A stretch of 64,000 nucleotides of DNA from assembly GCF_000718635.1 (NCBI RefSeq), contig NZ_JOBF01000017.1, positions 1 through 64,000 on the forward strand. Direction: 5' to 3'. This document shows, piece by piece, positions 34,120 through 44,169 of the stretch. Source of the stretch: Streptomyces varsoviensis (GTDB lineage Bacteria > Actinomycetota > Actinomycetes > Streptomycetales > Streptomycetaceae). The position numbers were made by a program, and so were the translations under genes. The notes below the pieces were generated by a model, which searched no databases, had not been told where the DNA came from, and saw nothing but the letters and a program-made list of their open reading frames with translations. The number at the start of each line of letters is the position of its first letter. The first letter of the stretch is position 1.

Positions 34120-35150
34120 TGCGAAGCAGCGACAGGAACAGCGGCAACCGGAACCCACGGGGCGCGGGCGGCGGCAGGCGGGGCGACAAGAAGCGCTCGG
34201 GCACCCCCCGGCCCGAGGAGCGCCGCTACGACGTCGGCGACACCGGCCAGTCGGGCGCGAACAAGCCCGGCGGCGTCGGGCGGTCCAAGCCGAGCAGCAA
34301 GCCGACCGGGAACCGGGGGCGCAAGTCGGTGCCCGCCCGCTCCCGTGAGCTCGACGCGAAGATCGAGCAGCGCAACCGCGAGCGGTACGACAAGCCGCGG
34401 ATCACGACGCCCAAGACCTTCGGCGAGCAGGAGGGCGAGCGGCTGCAGAAGGTCCTCGCCCGGGCCGGCATGGGCTCGCGGCGCGCCTGCGAGGAGCTGA
34501 TCGACCAGGCCCGCGTCGAGGTGAACGGCGAGATCGTCATGGAGCAGGGGCTCCGCGTCGATCCCCAGAAGGACGAGATCAGGGTCGACGGCCTGACCGT
34601 GGCCACCCAGTCGTACCTGTTCTTCGCGCTCAACAAGCCCGCCGGCGTCGTCTCCACCATGGAGGACCCGGACGGCCGGCAGTGCCTCGGCGACTACGTG
34701 ACCAACCGCGAGACGCGGCTGTTCCACGTCGGCCGCCTCGACACCGAGACCGAGGGCATCATCCTGCTCACCAACCACGGCGAGCTGGCCCACCGCCTCA
34801 CCCACCCCCGGTACGGCGTCAAGAAGACCTACCTCGCCGCCATTCAGGGCCCGCTCCCGCGCGACCTCGGCAAGCGGCTCAAGGACGGCGTCGAACTGGA
34901 GGACGGCTACGCCCGCGCCGACCACTTCCGGATCGTCGACAACGTCGGCAAGAACTACCTCGTCGAGGTCACCCTCCACGAGGGCCGCAAGCACATCGTG
35001 CGCCGGATGCTGTCCGAGGCCGGCTTCCCGGTCGACAAGCTCGTCCGCACCCACTTCGGGCCGATCGCCCTCGGCGACCAGAAGTCCGGCTGGCTGCGCC
35101 GGATGACCAACACCGAGGTCGGCATGCTGATGCGCGAGGTCGACCTGTAA
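34119..35150 (+). CDS. S4-domain 23S rRNA pseudouridine synthase (RluB/RsuA family)
   Basis: The 343-aa enzyme has a basic disordered N-terminus (about 1-100, RNSGNRNPRGAGGGRRGDKK). An S4 domain follows (RLQKVLARAGMGSRRACEELIDQARVEVNG). The RsuA-type catalytic domain has GRLDTETEGIILLTN with the catalytic Asp near 207 and HEGRKHIVRRMLSEAG near 288. It converts a uridine in rRNA, probably 23S, to pseudouridine. ATG 34119 overlaps the scpB stop by one base (TGATG). In Rv1711 the same position follows scpB. A 12-bp hairpin at 35173-35208 lies just downstream. Confidence 0.92.
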   Translation: MRSSDRNSGNRNPRGAGGGRRGDKKRSGTPRPEERRYDVGDTGQSGANKPGGVGRSKPSSKPTGNRGRKSVPARSRELDAKIEQRNRERYDKPRITTPKTFGEQEGERLQKVLARAGMGSRRACEELIDQARVEVNGEIVMEQGLRVDPQKDEIRVDGLTVATQSYLFFALNKPAGVVSTMEDPDGRQCLGDYVTNRETRLFHVGRLDTETEGIILLTNHGELAHRLTHPRYGVKKTYLAAIQGPLPRDLGKRLKDGVELEDGYARADHFRIVDNVGKNYLVEVTLHEGRKHIVRRMLSEAGFPVDKLVRTHFGPIALGDQKSGWLRRMTNTEVGMLMREVDL

Positions 35151-35172
35151 TCCCCCGCCGCCGACGCGCTCC

Positions 35173-35208
35173 GCGCGCCCGCCCCGCCGGTCCGGAGGGC
35201 GGGCGCGC
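35173..35208 (+). terminator. terminator after the scp/rlu operon
   Basis: GCGCGCCCGCCC (35173-35184) pairs with GGGCGGGCGCGC (35197-35208) around a 12-nt loop. There is no T run. Confidence 0.65.
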
Positions 35209-35211
35209 CGC

Positions 35212-35301
35212 TGTACGGGCCGTGTGTCCGTACGGGCCGTGTGTCCGTACGAGCCCTATGCCCGTACGGGCGGTATGTCCGTACGGCCCGTACGTCCGTA
35301 C
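35212..35301. repeat. 17-bp tandem repeat, about five copies
   Basis: CGTAC recurs at 35229, 35246, 35263, 35280 and 35297, exactly 17 bp apart. The consensus unit is CGTACGGGCCGTGTGTC, with more divergence towards the right. It lies between the rlu gene and the opposing nucleotidyltransferase gene and does not encode a supported product. Confidence 0.85.
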
Positions 35302-35314
35302 ACGCACCGCGCCA

Positions 35315-36013
35315 TCACGCCGCCGACGCCCGCCGCACCCGGATCAGGAAGTCCTCCACGCGGGCGCGGTCCGGCTCGGGCGGCAGCGGGGTGCGTACGG
35401 CCGCGGCGTCGGCCTCCTCGTGCAGGCGGGCCATCCAGGACGCGACGGCGGCCCAGGGCAGCTCGCCGCGCCGGACCGCCAGCAGCGGCTCGCGTTCCTC
35501 GCCGACGTCCACGGTGAGCGTGCCGGTGCGCAGCAGGTCGCGGGCGGACGTCAGCAGCCGCAGCAGGTGCATGGCGTGCTTCCAGCGCGGCGCGCCGTGC
35601 GTACGGAGGTCGGCGTCGAGCTTCTTGCGCTGGCTGATCGCGTACCCGGCGAAGGACTGGTGCGCGCGGCGGGAGAGGAACGCGGAGCGCAGGGCGAGCA
35701 GTTCGCGGCCGGTGGCGTCGAGGCGGGTCACGAGCGGGGAGTGCAGGCACTCCAGGACGTTCGGGTTGGCCCGCAGCGCCAGCTCGCAGAACCGCTCCAG
35801 CTCCCAGGAGAACTGTTCGGCCTCCGGGCCGTCCACATGGGTCGGCGGCTTGTCGAACCGCCAGAACAGCGGCGTCGGCGCGACGAAGACGCCGCGCCGG
35901 TCGGTGTCGCTGTCCTCCGTCGCCAGCCCGAACGCCCGCGACCCCATCACGCACTCATAGACGGTGTGCTCGCGGACCAGGGCGTGACCAGCGGTTTCGG
36001 GAGATTCGACCAT
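35315..36013 (-). CDS. predicted nucleotidyltransferase (RlaP/YcgL-like)
   Basis: The 232-aa protein has the minimal nucleotidyltransferase signature GSRAFGLATEDSDTDRRGVFV (about 24-44), in which GS and DxD form the active site. A helical domain with FAGYAISQRKKLD and KHAMHLLRLL follows. This matches the predicted nucleotidyltransferase family named RlaP, often linked to RNA repair; no ligase gene is adjacent here. The substrate is unknown. ATG 36013 starts MVESPETAGHALV; a weak GAATC-rich upstream leaves the start moderately certain. Confidence 0.82.
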   Translation of the reverse strand: MVESPETAGHALVREHTVYECVMGSRAFGLATEDSDTDRRGVFVAPTPLFWRFDKPPTHVDGPEAEQFSWELERFCELALRANPNVLECLHSPLVTRLDATGRELLALRSAFLSRRAHQSFAGYAISQRKKLDADLRTHGAPRWKHAMHLLRLLTSARDLLRTGTLTVDVGEEREPLLAVRRGELPWAAVASWMARLHEEADAAAVRTPLPPEPDRARVEDFLIRVRRASAA

Positions 36014-36061
36014 GACGGGATGGTGCCATGGGCGCCCGCTCGGCGGCCGCCGGTTTTCGGC

Positions 36062-36424
36062 TCAGGACCACACCGCCAGCTCCGTGGCCCGCCCCGTCTC
36101 GTCGCGCCGCACCTCCATCATCCCCTGGACCGCCGTGCGGTTGACGCGCCCGTAGACGTGCGGGAACAGCGTGCCCGGCGAGATCCCCGGCGGCGGCGTG
36201 CCCACCGCGTCCTCCCAGCGCACCATGACGTCCAGCTTGTGCTCGTCGATCAGCAGCACCATCAGCGGCCCCACCGCCTCGCGGTAGAACGCCGTGGCGA
36301 CGGCGAGCGCGATGGTCTCGTCCGGGGAGCAGTGCACGAACCCCTCGGCGGCGAGCGAGGCGGGGGCGTAGGGGCGGTCCGGAGCGGTGAGCCAGTCGTC
36401 CAGGGGCACCACATGGAAGATCAT
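36062..36424 (-). CDS. DUF952 family protein
   Basis: The 120-aa DUF952 protein contains IFHVVPLDDWLTAP, EGFVHCSPDETIALAVATAFY, DVMVRWEDAVG and PHVYGRVN, the conserved blocks of a small alpha/beta fold related to ADP-ribosyltransferase-like domains. The activity is not established. ATG 36424 gives the standard N-terminus MIFHV. It lies 48 nt upstream of the nucleotidyltransferase gene, same strand, and is probably cotranscribed with it. Confidence 0.85.
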   Translation of the reverse strand: MIFHVVPLDDWLTAPDRPYAPASLAAEGFVHCSPDETIALAVATAFYREAVGPLMVLLIDEHKLDVMVRWEDAVGTPPPGISPGTLFPHVYGRVNRTAVQGMMEVRRDETGRATELAVWS

Positions 36425-36589
36425 GCACACGGTTCTACCGGACGGCGGCCCGCCCTCGGGGGCAGACGCGGGCGGGGCCCGGCGATTCCCGCGCGGTTGG
36501 ACACCATGACCGCGCGGGCCCCGCCACTGGTTAGGCTGAGAGCGCGGCGGGGCCACCGGGGCCGCCGGGCGGACACAGGGAGCGATGAC

Positions 36590-36952
36590 GTGGCGGTACG
36601 AGCGGTCCGCGGAGCCGTACAACTGGAGCGGGACGAGACCGGGCACATGCAGGAGCAGGTCTCGGAGCTGCTCACCGCGATCCTGGAGCGCAACGGCCTC
36701 GGCGCCGACGACCTGATCAGCGTCTGGTTCACCGCCACCCCCGACCTGCGCAGCGACTTCCCGGCCGTCGCCGCCCGGCGGCTCGGCATCACGGACGTAC
36801 CGCTGATCTGCGCGCAGGAACTGGCGGTCGAGGGGGCCATGCCGCGCGTCGTGCGCATCCTCGCGCACGTCGAGACGGACACCGAGCGGTCGAAGATCGC
36901 GCACGTCTACCTCGGCGCCGCGGGCGCCCTGCGCAAGGACATCGCCCAGTGA
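36590..36952 (+). CDS. aroH: chorismate mutase, AroH type
   Basis: The 120-aa monofunctional AroH-class enzyme converts chorismate to prephenate. It starts AVRAVRGAVQLERDE, with the active-site Arg of RGA. ISVWFTATPDLRSDFPAVAAR and the C-terminal IAHVYLGAAGALRKD match the trimeric B. subtilis enzyme family. GTG 36590 has GGGAG 7 nt upstream. The next gene begins inside its stop (GTGA), placing it directly before tyrA in the phenylalanine/tyrosine pathway. Confidence 0.94.
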   Translation: MAVRAVRGAVQLERDETGHMQEQVSELLTAILERNGLGADDLISVWFTATPDLRSDFPAVAARRLGITDVPLICAQELAVEGAMPRVVRILAHVETDTERSKIAHVYLGAAGALRKDIAQ

Positions 36953-38034
36953 GGACCGCGCTCGTCATCGGCACCGGACTGATCGGCACGTCCGCCGCCC
37001 TCGTGCTCGCCGGCCGCGGCGTCCGCGTCCACCTCGTCGACCACGACCCCGCCCAGGCCCGTACGGCCGCGGCCCTCGGCGCCGGGTACGACGAGGAGCC
37101 CGAGTCCACCGTCGACCTCGCCATCGTCGCCGTGCCGCCCGCGCACACCGCGCCGACGCTCGCCGACGCCATGCGGCGCGGCCTCGCCCGCGGCTACGTC
37201 GACGTGGCCAGCGTCAAGGGCGGCCCGCACCGCGACCTCCAGGCCCTCGGCTGCGACCTCTCCCGCTACATCGGCACCCACCCGATGGCCGGCCGCGAAT
37301 CCTCCGGGCCGCTCGCCGCCACCGCCGACCTCTTCGAGGGCCGGCCGTGGGTGCTCACCCCCACCCGCGACAGCGACACCGAGGTGCTCAACCTCGCCCT
37401 CGAACTCGTCGCGCTGTGCCGCGCCGTCCCCATCGTCATGGACGCCGACGCCCACGACCGGGCCGTCGCCCTCGTCTCGCACACCCCGCAACTGCTCTCC
37501 AGCATGGTCGCGGCCCGGCTGCGGGATGCCGACGACACCGCCGTGCGCCTGTGCGGCCAGGGCATCCGCGACGTGACCCGGATCGCCGCCTCCGACCCGC
37601 GGATGTGGATCGACATCCTCGCCGCCAACCCCGGCCCGGTCGCCGACGTCCTCGCGGCCGTCGCCGCCGACCTCGACGAGACCGTACGGTCGCTGCGCGC
37701 GCTCCAGTCCGCCGACGAGACGAAGCGGGCCGAGGGCACCGCCGGCATCGACGACGTGCTGCGCCGCGGCAACGCGGGCCGCGTCCGGGTGCCGGGCAAG
37801 CACGGCGCGGCGCCCACCGCCTACGAGACGGTCCGGGTCCTCATCGGCGACCAGCCGGGGGAGCTGGCCCGTATCTTCGCCGACGCGGGCCGGGCCGCCG
37901 TCAATATCGAGGACGTCCGCATCGAGCACGCCAACGGGCAGCAGGCGGGCCTCATCCAGCTCATGGTGGAGCCGCAGGCGGCCCCGGCCCTGACCGCCGC
38001 CCTCCGCGAGCGGGGCTGGTCGCTGCGGACTTAA
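36949..38034 (+). CDS. tyrA: prephenate dehydrogenase with C-terminal ACT-like domain
   Basis: The 361-aa enzyme oxidises prephenate to 4-hydroxyphenylpyruvate with NAD. The Rossmann motif is VIGTGLIGTSAALVLAGRG (5-23). The catalytic segment GTHPMAGRESSGP (around 107) carries the active-site His, and ALVSHTPQLLSS follows. The last ~75 residues (VRVLIGDQPGELARIFADAGRAAVNIEDVRIE) look like an ACT regulatory domain for tyrosine feedback. GTG 36949 overlaps the aroH stop (GTGA). Confidence 0.94.
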   Translation: MRTALVIGTGLIGTSAALVLAGRGVRVHLVDHDPAQARTAAALGAGYDEEPESTVDLAIVAVPPAHTAPTLADAMRRGLARGYVDVASVKGGPHRDLQALGCDLSRYIGTHPMAGRESSGPLAATADLFEGRPWVLTPTRDSDTEVLNLALELVALCRAVPIVMDADAHDRAVALVSHTPQLLSSMVAARLRDADDTAVRLCGQGIRDVTRIAASDPRMWIDILAANPGPVADVLAAVAADLDETVRSLRALQSADETKRAEGTAGIDDVLRRGNAGRVRVPGKHGAAPTAYETVRVLIGDQPGELARIFADAGRAAVNIEDVRIEHANGQQAGLIQLMVEPQAAPALTAALRERGWSLRT

Positions 38035-38052
38035 GGGCGGCACCTCGCCGGG

Positions 38053-38192
38053 CGCCCGCGTGACGGTGGCGGCGGTTGCCATACGGGGCCCCGCGTGACG
38101 GCGGTGGCGCTCTCCGTACGAGTCCCTGCCTGACCGTGGCGGCGGTTGCCGTACGGGCGCCCGCGCGATGGCGGACGCGGTTGCCGTACGGG
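38053..38192. repeat. 35-bp tandem repeat, four copies
   Basis: Units at 38053-38087, 38088-38122, 38123-38157 and 38158-38192 follow a strict 35-bp period. The consensus is CGCCCGCGTGACGGTGGC then GGCGGTTGCCGTACGGG. Unit 2 is the most diverged. They lie between tyrA and cmk, about 110 nt before the cmk start, with no gene overlapping. Confidence 0.88.
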
Positions 38193-38301
38193 CCGGTCGC
38201 ACGAGCCAGTAACCTTGGTCGAGGCCCGCTTTCCCGGGCCCGCGCGATCAGGCCCCCGGCCCGCGACCCCCGCCCCGTGCACAAGGAAGGTGTCTGTCAC
38301 C

Positions 38302-39003
38302 GTGGAAACCGCCGCCCGGACCGCTCCGGCAGCCGTCATCGTCGGCATCGACGGCCCCTCCGGCACGGGCAAGTCCAGCACCTCGAAGGCCGTGGCGGCC
38401 AAGCTCGGGCTGCGCTACCTCGACACCGGCGCCCAGTACCGGGCGATCACCTGGTGGATGCTGAACAACGGCATCGACGTGCGGGACGCCGCGGCCGTCG
38501 CCGACGCCGCCGGCAAGCCGTCGCTGGTCTCCGGCACCGACCCGGCCGCCCCGACGATCACCGTCGACGGCCAGGACGCGGCCGGCCCCATCCGCACCCA
38601 GGAGGTCACCGCCGCGGTGAGCGCCGTCAGCGCCGTCCCGGAGGTACGGGCCCGGCTGACCGAGCTCCAGCGCGGCATCGCCGCCGACGGCCCGCGCGGC
38701 ATCGTGGTCGAGGGCCGGGACATCGGCACCACCGTGCTGCCCGACGCCGACGTCAAGATCTTCCTGACCGCCTCCGCCGAGGCGCGCGCCGCCCGCCGCA
38801 GCGGCGAGCTGTCCGGCAAGGACCGCGCGGACCTGGCCGCGACCCAGGCGGCGCTCGTCAAGCGCGACGCCGCCGACTCGGGCCGCAAGACCTCGCCGCT
38901 GGCCAAGGCGGACGACGCCGTCGAGGTGGACACCACCGAACTGACGCTGAATCAGGTCATCGAGTGCGTGGTCACCCTCATCGAGGAGAAGCGGACCGCG
39001 TGA
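38302..39003 (+). CDS. cmk: cytidylate kinase
   Basis: The 233-aa CMP/dCMP kinase has the P-loop IDGPSGTGKSSTSKAVAAKLG (about 17-37). YLDTGAQYRAITWW, VVEGRDIGTTVLPDADVKIFLTAS (about 138) and RRSGEL with KRDAADSGRKTSPL follow, all family hallmarks. GTG 38302 has AAGGAAGG 12 nt upstream; GTG 38290 is in frame but too close to it. The overlap GTGA joins it to the acyltransferase gene. Confidence 0.95.
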   Translation: METAARTAPAAVIVGIDGPSGTGKSSTSKAVAAKLGLRYLDTGAQYRAITWWMLNNGIDVRDAAAVADAAGKPSLVSGTDPAAPTITVDGQDAAGPIRTQEVTAAVSAVSAVPEVRARLTELQRGIAADGPRGIVVEGRDIGTTVLPDADVKIFLTASAEARAARRSGELSGKDRADLAATQAALVKRDAADSGRKTSPLAKADDAVEVDTTELTLNQVIECVVTLIEEKRTA

Positions 39004-39641
39004 CCCCCTCCGCCTCCGGCGCGGCCGTCGGCCGCCGCATCGGCATCGGCCTGATGTACGGGCTGTGGAAGCCGCGCGTCCTGGGCTCCTGGCGGGTGCC
39101 CGCCGCGGGCCCCGTCATCATGGCGGTCAACCACTCCCACAACGTCGACGGCCCGATGGTGATGGGCACCGCGCCGCGGCCCGTGCACTTCCTGATCAAG
39201 CGGGAGGCGTTCACCGGCCCGCTCGACCCGTTCCTGCGGGCCATCGGACAGGTCGAGGTGGACCGCGGCAGCGCCGACCGCGCCGCGGTCACCGGCGCGC
39301 TCGACGTGCTGGCCGGCGGCGGGGTGCTCGGCATCTTCCCCGAGGGCAGCCGGGGCGAGGGCGACTTCGCGGCGCTCCGCGCCGGACTCGCGTACTTCGC
39401 GCTGCGCTCCGGGGCCCCCGTCGTCCCGGTGGCGGTGCTCGGCAGCGCGGACCGGCGCGGACGGCTGATATCCGGCCTGCCGCCGCTGCGCGGCCGCGTC
39501 GACGTGGTCTTCGGCGACGCCTTCGACGCGGGCGACGGCAGCGGCAGACGGACCCGTGCGGCCCTGGACGCGGCGACCGTGCGCGTACAGGCCCGGCTGG
39601 CGGCGCACCTGGCCGAGGCCAAGCGGCTCACCGGCCGCTGA
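39000..39641 (+). CDS. 1-acyl-glycerol-3-phosphate acyltransferase-like protein (PlsC family)
   Basis: The 213-aa protein has the PlsC motif NHSHNVDGP (H-x4-D, about 42-50), the glycerol-phosphate-binding [11 protein letters not shown] (about 116) and [14 protein letters not shown]. It probably esterifies lysophosphatidic acid at the membrane in phospholipid synthesis. The start GTG 39000 overlaps the cmk stop (GTGA). In actinobacteria cmk, an acyltransferase and der commonly occur together. Confidence 0.9.
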   Translation: MTPSASGAAVGRRIGIGLMYGLWKPRVLGSWRVPAAGPVIMAVNHSHNVDGPMVMGTAPRPVHFLIKREAFTGPLDPFLRAIGQVEVDRGSADRAAVTGALDVLAGGGVLGIFPEGSRGEGDFAALRAGLAYFALRSGAPVVPVAVLGSADRRGRLISGLPPLRGRVDVVFGDAFDAGDGSGRRTRAALDAATVRVQARLAAHLAEAKRLTGR

Positions 39642-39702
39642 ACGAGACTTCAGTAGTGGGCCGCGGACACGGCCCATCGATGATGAACGAGGAACGGACT
39701 TC

Positions 39703-41169
39703 ATGAACGACCAGATTCCCTCCGGCGACGAGCACGAGCACGGTGAGCTTGGCGACGCCGAGTACGCGGAGTTCATGGAGCTCGCCGCGCAGGAAGGCTT
39801 CGACCCCGAGGACATCGACAGCGAACTCGCCGCGGCCGGCCACGGCCCGCTGCCCGTGCTCGCCGTCGTCGGCCGCCCCAATGTCGGCAAGTCGACCCTG
39901 GTGAACCGCATCATCGGCCGCCGCGAGGCGGTCGTCGAGGACAAGCCCGGCGTCACCCGCGACCGCGTCACCTACGAGGCCGAGTGGGCCGGCCGCCGCT
40001 TCAAGGTCGTCGACACCGGCGGCTGGGAGCAGGACGTCCTCGGCATCGACGCGTCCGTCGCCGCGCAGGCCGAGTTCGCCATCGACGCCGCCGACGCCGT
40101 GGTCTTCGTCGTCGATGCCACGGTCGGCGCGACCGACACCGACGAGGCCGTCGTCAAGCTGCTGCGCCGGGCCGGCAAGCCCGTCGTGCTCTGCGCCAAC
40201 AAGGTCGACGGCCCGTCCTCCGAGGCCGACGCCGCCATGCTCTGGTCGCTCGGCCTGGGCGAGCCCCACCCCGTCTCCGCGCTGCACGGCCGCGGCACCG
40301 GCGACATGCTCGACGCCGTACTCGAAGCGCTGCCCGACGCGCCCGCGCAGACCTTCGGCACCGCCCTCGGCGGGCCGCGCCGGATCGCGCTCATCGGCCG
40401 CCCGAACGTCGGCAAGTCCTCGCTCCTGAACAAGGTCGCCCGCGAGGAGCGGGTCGTCGTCAACGAGCAGGCCGGCACCACCCGCGACCCCGTCGACGAA
40501 CTGATCGAGCTGGGCGGCAAGACCTGGAAGTTCGTGGACACCGCCGGCATCCGGCGCCGCGTCCACCTCCAGGAGGGCGCCGACTACTACGCCTCGCTGC
40601 GCACCGCCGCCGCCGTCGAGAAGGCGGAGGTCGCGGTCGTACTGATCGACGCCTCCGAGTCCATCAGCGTGCAGGACCAGCGGATCATCACGATGGCCGT
40701 CGAGGCGGGCCGCGCCATCGTCATCGCCTACAACAAGTGGGACACCCTCGACGAGGAGCGCCGCTACTACCTGGAGCGCGAGATCGAGCGCGACCTGGTG
40801 CAGATTCCGTGGGCGATGCGGGTGAACGTCTCGGCGCTCACCGGCCGCCACATGGAGAAGCTGGTCCCGGCGATCGAGACGGCCCTGGCGGGCTGGGAGA
40901 CGCGGGTGCCGACCGGGCGGCTCAACGCCTTCCTCGGCGAGATCGTGGCCTCCCACCCGCACCCGATCCGCGGTGGCAAGCAGCCCCGCATCCTCTTCGG
41001 GACGCAGGCGGGCGTCCGGCCGCCGCGGTTCGTCCTCTTCGCCTCCGGCTTCCTGGAGGCCGGCTACCGGCGGTTCGTCGAGCGCCGGCTGCGCGAGGAG
41101 TTCGGCTTCGAGGGCACCCCGATCCACATCTCCGTCCGGGTGCGCGAGAAGCGCGGCCGCAAGAAGTAA
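39703..41169 (+). CDS. der: ribosome-assembly GTPase Der (EngA)
   Basis: The 488-aa double-GTPase acts in 50S assembly. G-domain 1 has [21 protein letters not shown] (about 58) with DTGG and NKVD. G-domain 2 has [32 protein letters not shown] (about 233) with DTAG and NKWD. The C-terminal KH-like domain ends [19 protein letters not shown]. The first ~45 residues are an acidic extension typical of actinobacterial Der. ATG 39703 has GAGGAA upstream. It matches Rv1713 in position after cmk. Confidence 0.96.
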   Translation: MNDQIPSGDEHEHGELGDAEYAEFMELAAQEGFDPEDIDSELAAAGHGPLPVLAVVGRPNVGKSTLVNRIIGRREAVVEDKPGVTRDRVTYEAEWAGRRFKVVDTGGWEQDVLGIDASVAAQAEFAIDAADAVVFVVDATVGATDTDEAVVKLLRRAGKPVVLCANKVDGPSSEADAAMLWSLGLGEPHPVSALHGRGTGDMLDAVLEALPDAPAQTFGTALGGPRRIALIGRPNVGKSSLLNKVAREERVVVNEQAGTTRDPVDELIELGGKTWKFVDTAGIRRRVHLQEGADYYASLRTAAAVEKAEVAVVLIDASESISVQDQRIITMAVEAGRAIVIAYNKWDTLDEERRYYLEREIERDLVQIPWAMRVNVSALTGRHMEKLVPAIETALAGWETRVPTGRLNAFLGEIVASHPHPIRGGKQPRILFGTQAGVRPPRFVLFASGFLEAGYRRFVERRLREEFGFEGTPIHISVRVREKRGRKK

Positions 41170-41207
41170 CCGCCGGGGCGGGCGGGCCCGGTCCGCGGTC
41201 CGCGGCG

Positions 41208-41322
41208 TACGGGCCGGAGCGTACGGACTGCCGCGTCCGGCTCGTACGACCCGGGGCGCCCGGAGCGTACGAGCCGGGGTACGGACAGAGACGTACGGGC
41301 AGGGGCGTACGGACCGGGGCGC
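41208..41322. repeat. cluster of GTACGG/CGTACG hexamers
   Basis: About seven non-periodic copies of CGTACG(G) occur between der and its terminator, with GGGGCGCCCGG twice. No coding capacity is supported. Similar clusters occur at 10160-10210 and 35212-35301. Confidence 0.6.
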
Positions 41323-41357
41323 CCGGGGGCGCGGGCGGTCAGCGCCCGCGCCCCCGG
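41323..41357. terminator. 15-bp perfect hairpin between convergent der and hypothetical gene
   Basis: CCGGGGGCGCGGGCG (41323-41337) pairs with CGCCCGCGCCCCCGG (41343-41357) around loop GTCAG. The minus-strand stop codon (41339-41341) lies in the loop, so the last codons of that gene form one arm. Confidence 0.8.
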
Positions 41358-41767
41358 CCGTCGCGTGGGGCGGGCGGCAGCGCGGGCTGCCCGCCCATCG
41401 GCACCCGCCCGAACGGTTCCCAGTACCCGGGGCGCCCGGAGTGGCCGGGGTAGGCGCCGCTGCCCTGCTGCCGGCCGAAGGCCGTGAAGGCGAGGTCCGC
41501 CTCGCCCGTACGGTCGCCGGGCAGCGCCCGGAAGGACCGCCGGTACTCGGAGTACAGCGCGTCGTAGATGGGCGTGGCCGAGCCGTGGTGATCCGCCGAG
41601 CCGTCGTGCGACGGGCGCATGCCGGGGATCTGATGCTGGTACGGGTTCCGGGACGAGGGGTCGTATGAGTGCACATAGGTGCCAACGACCCGATTGCCGC
41701 TCGGATGCGGGTGCGACGGGGAATGTCCCGTTGGTGGGGGTTGTGTCCGGTGCGGTGCGGGGGTCAC
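41339..41767 (-). CDS. hypothetical protein
   Basis: The product is up to 142 aa from GTG 41767, which overlaps the stop of the preceding gene (GTGA). A shorter product begins at GTG 41674 (VHSYDPSSRN). The best candidate for a conserved core is ATPIYDALYSEYRRSFRALPGDRTGEADLAFTAFG. The remainder is Pro/Gly/Arg/His-rich and probably disordered. No family recognised. It is likely cotranscribed with the gene at 41764-42576 and ends in the hairpin shared with der. Confidence 0.6.
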   Translation of the reverse strand: MTPAPHRTQPPPTGHSPSHPHPSGNRVVGTYVHSYDPSSRNPYQHQIPGMRPSHDGSADHHGSATPIYDALYSEYRRSFRALPGDRTGEADLAFTAFGRQQGSGAYPGHSGRPGYWEPFGRVPMGGQPALPPAPRDGRGRGR

Positions 41768-42576
41768 GTGCCCGCCAGCGGCATGGCGGCGCCGACCAGC
41801 AGCCCGGCCGCCGCCGCCCGTTCCAGCGCCTCCGCCAGCAGGTCCTCGCGCGGCTGCGCGCCGATGGTGCCGACCGGCGCGGCGAACACGAGCACCTTCT
41901 TGGTCCGGTTGACGGTGGCCCGCCAGTCGTCGGTGACCTGGAGCGGCTGGTGCGCCTGCCACCAGGCGGTCGGCTTGACGCCGGGGCCGGGCTGCAGGAC
42001 GGCGTGCAGCAGGCCGGTGACCAGGAGCACGGACCAGCCGGGGTTGTCGGCGGGCGCCTCCTTGAGGTGGCCGACCGGCACGAACCCCTGCTCGGTCAGG
42101 AGCGTGAGGAACTCGTCCTCGGGGCCGTCCGTGCCCGGGCGGACGATCGGCTCGGTCGGCTCGACCACGAGCGCCGGGTAGAGATCGCCGCTGATCAGCA
42201 CGAGGCCGCTGGTCACGCCGAGGACGGCCTGCCGCGGCAGCGTCTCGATCTGCTGGGTGGGCGCGGGGATGGTGGGCACGGGCGCGGACGCCGCGTCGGC
42301 CTGTCCGTTGATGGACCGGACGGCCCCCTGGAGCTGCTCCTCCGGGACCGGGACGACCTGGGAGGGGACGCAGCTCGCGTGGGCGAAGGCGAGTACGGCC
42401 GTCTCCTTGCCCACGAAGAGCACGGTGCTGGTGCGCTCCTGTTCGGTGTCGCCGGCGGTGCGGCAGGAGGTGCAGTCGTAGCTGCCCGGGGCGTTGTCGC
42501 CGGTGAGCAGCCGGTCGGCTTCCTCGTCGCCGATCTCGGCGCGTACCTCGTCGCTGACGTCGAGCATGCGCGGCAC
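41764..42576 (-). CDS. conserved hypothetical protein with CxxC segment
   Basis: The 270-aa soluble protein starts PRMLDVSDEVRAEIGDEEADRLL and has YDCTSCRTAGDTE (about 33-45), a possible metal or redox CxxC. Alternating beta-strand and Pro-rich segments follow (for example VLFVGKETAVLAFAHASCVPSQVV, LISGDLYPALVVEPTEP, LLTEQGFVPVGHL). I do not recognise a named family. GTG 42576 has AAGGAG about 6 nt upstream. It is divergent from the rpf gene. Confidence 0.75.
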   Translation of the reverse strand: MPRMLDVSDEVRAEIGDEEADRLLTGDNAPGSYDCTSCRTAGDTEQERTSTVLFVGKETAVLAFAHASCVPSQVVPVPEEQLQGAVRSINGQADAASAPVPTIPAPTQQIETLPRQAVLGVTSGLVLISGDLYPALVVEPTEPIVRPGTDGPEDEFLTLLTEQGFVPVGHLKEAPADNPGWSVLLVTGLLHAVLQPGPGVKPTAWWQAHQPLQVTDDWRATVNRTKKVLVFAAPVGTIGAQPREDLLAEALERAAAAGLLVGAAMPLAGT

Positions 42577-43671
<1,095 letters not shown>

Positions 43672-43834
43672 CGGGTCGCGTGCGCGGCGGTGACGGTGAC
43701 GCCCATGGCGTCCGTCCGCGGTGGTGACGGCTCCGTAGCCGGCGGCCGCGTGAGCGGCACGGGTTCCGTTCCGCACCAGGCCGCGCGGCCGGGCCTCGTA
43801 GAGAGAGGCGTGGCACCGCGCCGACACCGCTGTA

Positions 43835-43867
43835 CGGCCCGCCCGGCCGCATCGACCGGGCGGGCCG
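43835..43867 (+). terminator. terminator downstream of rpf-like gene
   Basis: CGGCCCGCCCGG (43835-43846) pairs with CCGGGCGGGCCG (43856-43867) over a 9-nt loop, followed by GTTTG. It lies about 165 nt after the rpf-like stop. Confidence 0.7.
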
Positions 43868-43950
43868 GTTTGCGTGGGCCCGGGCCAGGTGGCCCTGGGC
43901 GGCGGGGGCCGGTGTCGGGCTCGTACGGGATGGCTGGTGGGTGCGGGGGA

Positions 43951-44169
43951 CCCGTACGCGCCGCGGGGCTGACCGGTGTTGCGGCTCATGGCTCGCGCCT
44001 CGCGTGGGGCCGGGCGTTGGGGGTGAGGTGGGCCGGGGCTCACGGCGCGTATGGGCGTCGAGCGGCCCGTACGCGCCGCGGGGCCGACCGACGTTGCGGC
44101 TCATGGCTCGGGGCGGGTTGGGGCTTACGGCGCGGGTGGGCGTCGAGCGGCTCGTACGCGCCGCGACGG
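43951..44169. repeat. overlapping direct repeats between rpf-like and livF genes
   Basis: A 45-bp unit starting CCCGTACGCGCCGCGGGG occurs at 43951-43995 and 44066-44110 (about 90% identical). A second unit, GGGCGTCGAGCGGC(C/T)CGTACGCGCCGCG, occurs at about 44052 and 44138. The two sets interlock, suggesting repeated partial duplication. The rest of the 43672-44169 gap has only the terminator. Confidence 0.75.

Noticed and set aside
38053..38192. Possible CRISPR array of 35-bp period
   Set aside because: Units are contiguous without unique spacers; this is a simple tandem repeat.
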